A DNA stretch of 6,205 nt from NCBI GenBank assembly GCA_023432655.1, contig JAEYUK010000207.1, positions 1-6,205 of the forward strand, read 5' to 3'. Both the position numbers and the translations under genes were made by a program. Source of the DNA: Pseudomonadota bacterium (GTDB taxonomy: Bacteria > Bdellovibrionota > Bacteriovoracia > Bacteriovoracales > Bacteriovoracaceae). Of this stretch, positions 6,079 to 6,205 are shown one piece after another (within the stretch, counting starts at the first letter, position 1; each line of letters starts with the position of its first letter). The notes beneath the pieces are model-generated. The model searched no databases. It was given only the letters and a program-made list of their open reading frames with translations, and was not told where the DNA came from.

Positions 6079-6205
6079 ATGGACTACCGTCATCGTTTGA
6101 TCCAGATTCGGGATTTTCTAAAACCATATCAAGAAATATGGCAAAACGAAATCATGCTCATGTATCCCCACCCTCTGGAAGGATACCCTATGGCCTGGAT
6201 TGAAG
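6079..6205 (+). CDS. Unrecognised protein, N-terminal 42 residues only (runs off right edge)
   Basis: The ATG at 6079 opens a frame without stops to the window end. TTGGA at 6069-6073 lies five bases upstream and serves as a plausible ribosome binding site. The visible peptide begins MDYRHRLIQIRDFLKPY and continues through NEIMLMYPHPLEGYP to MAWIE. It is soluble-looking, rich in aromatic residues and YP pairs, with no signal peptide. It starts 24 bp from, and divergent to, murD, so the two share a very short control region. I cannot assign a family from this fragment. A short coding region at a window edge could be spurious, but the start context and divergent placement support it. Confidence 0.6.
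   Translation, partial: MDYRHRLIQIRDFLKPYQEIWQNEIMLMYPHPLEGYPMAWIE

Overview
The window is a gene-dense, moderate-GC bacterial segment with seven coding regions, two of them cut by the window edges. Gene content (a matrixin-type zinc protease with a C-terminal membrane tail, a long M24B aminopeptidase P, animal-length tryptophan 2,3-dioxygenase, a MurD) and sequence style suggest a Bdellovibrionota-like bacterium of the Bacteriovorax/Peredibacter kind. That placement is an impression from protein style and composition; no marker gene here proves it.

Layout, left to right. (1) 1-432 (+): C-terminal part of a matrixin-like metalloprotease. It overlaps tail-to-tail with (2) 397-2157 (-), a 586-residue Xaa-Pro aminopeptidase with a complete dinuclear metal site. 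(3) A 55-bp head-to-head gap separates this from a rightward pair: tryptophan 2,3-dioxygenase (kynA, 2213-3310) and an overlapping kynureninase-like PLP enzyme (3291-4484). A good sigma70-like promoter for kynA overlaps the first codons of the aminopeptidase. (4) A 93-bp gap containing a hairpin that would cover a ribosome binding site precedes a 53-codon exported or membrane-anchored small protein (4578-4739). (5) This overlaps tail-to-tail with a MurD-type ligase on the minus strand (4726-6054). (6) A 24-bp head-to-head gap leads to the start of an unrecognised gene (6079 to the right edge).

How the genes fit together. The dioxygenase and the kynureninase-like enzyme form a translationally overlapping tryptophan-degradation pair: tryptophan to N-formylkynurenine, then, after deformylation, kynurenine to anthranilate plus alanine. 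No formamidase gene is visible in the window. The aminopeptidase removes N-terminal residues preceding proline, so it and the kynA pair could both serve growth on protein-derived amino acids. That link is inferred from adjacency only. murD is a cell-wall gene lying outside a visible division/cell-wall cluster.

I saw no rRNA, tRNA, CRISPR array, insertion sequence or convincing intrinsic terminator. No stretch over 300 bases lacks a gene. The most notable items are the kynA/kynureninase-like pair with a divergent active-site frame, the animal-length TDO, the small exported protein with a possibly occluded ribosome binding site, and several substitutions in otherwise invariant MurD motifs.
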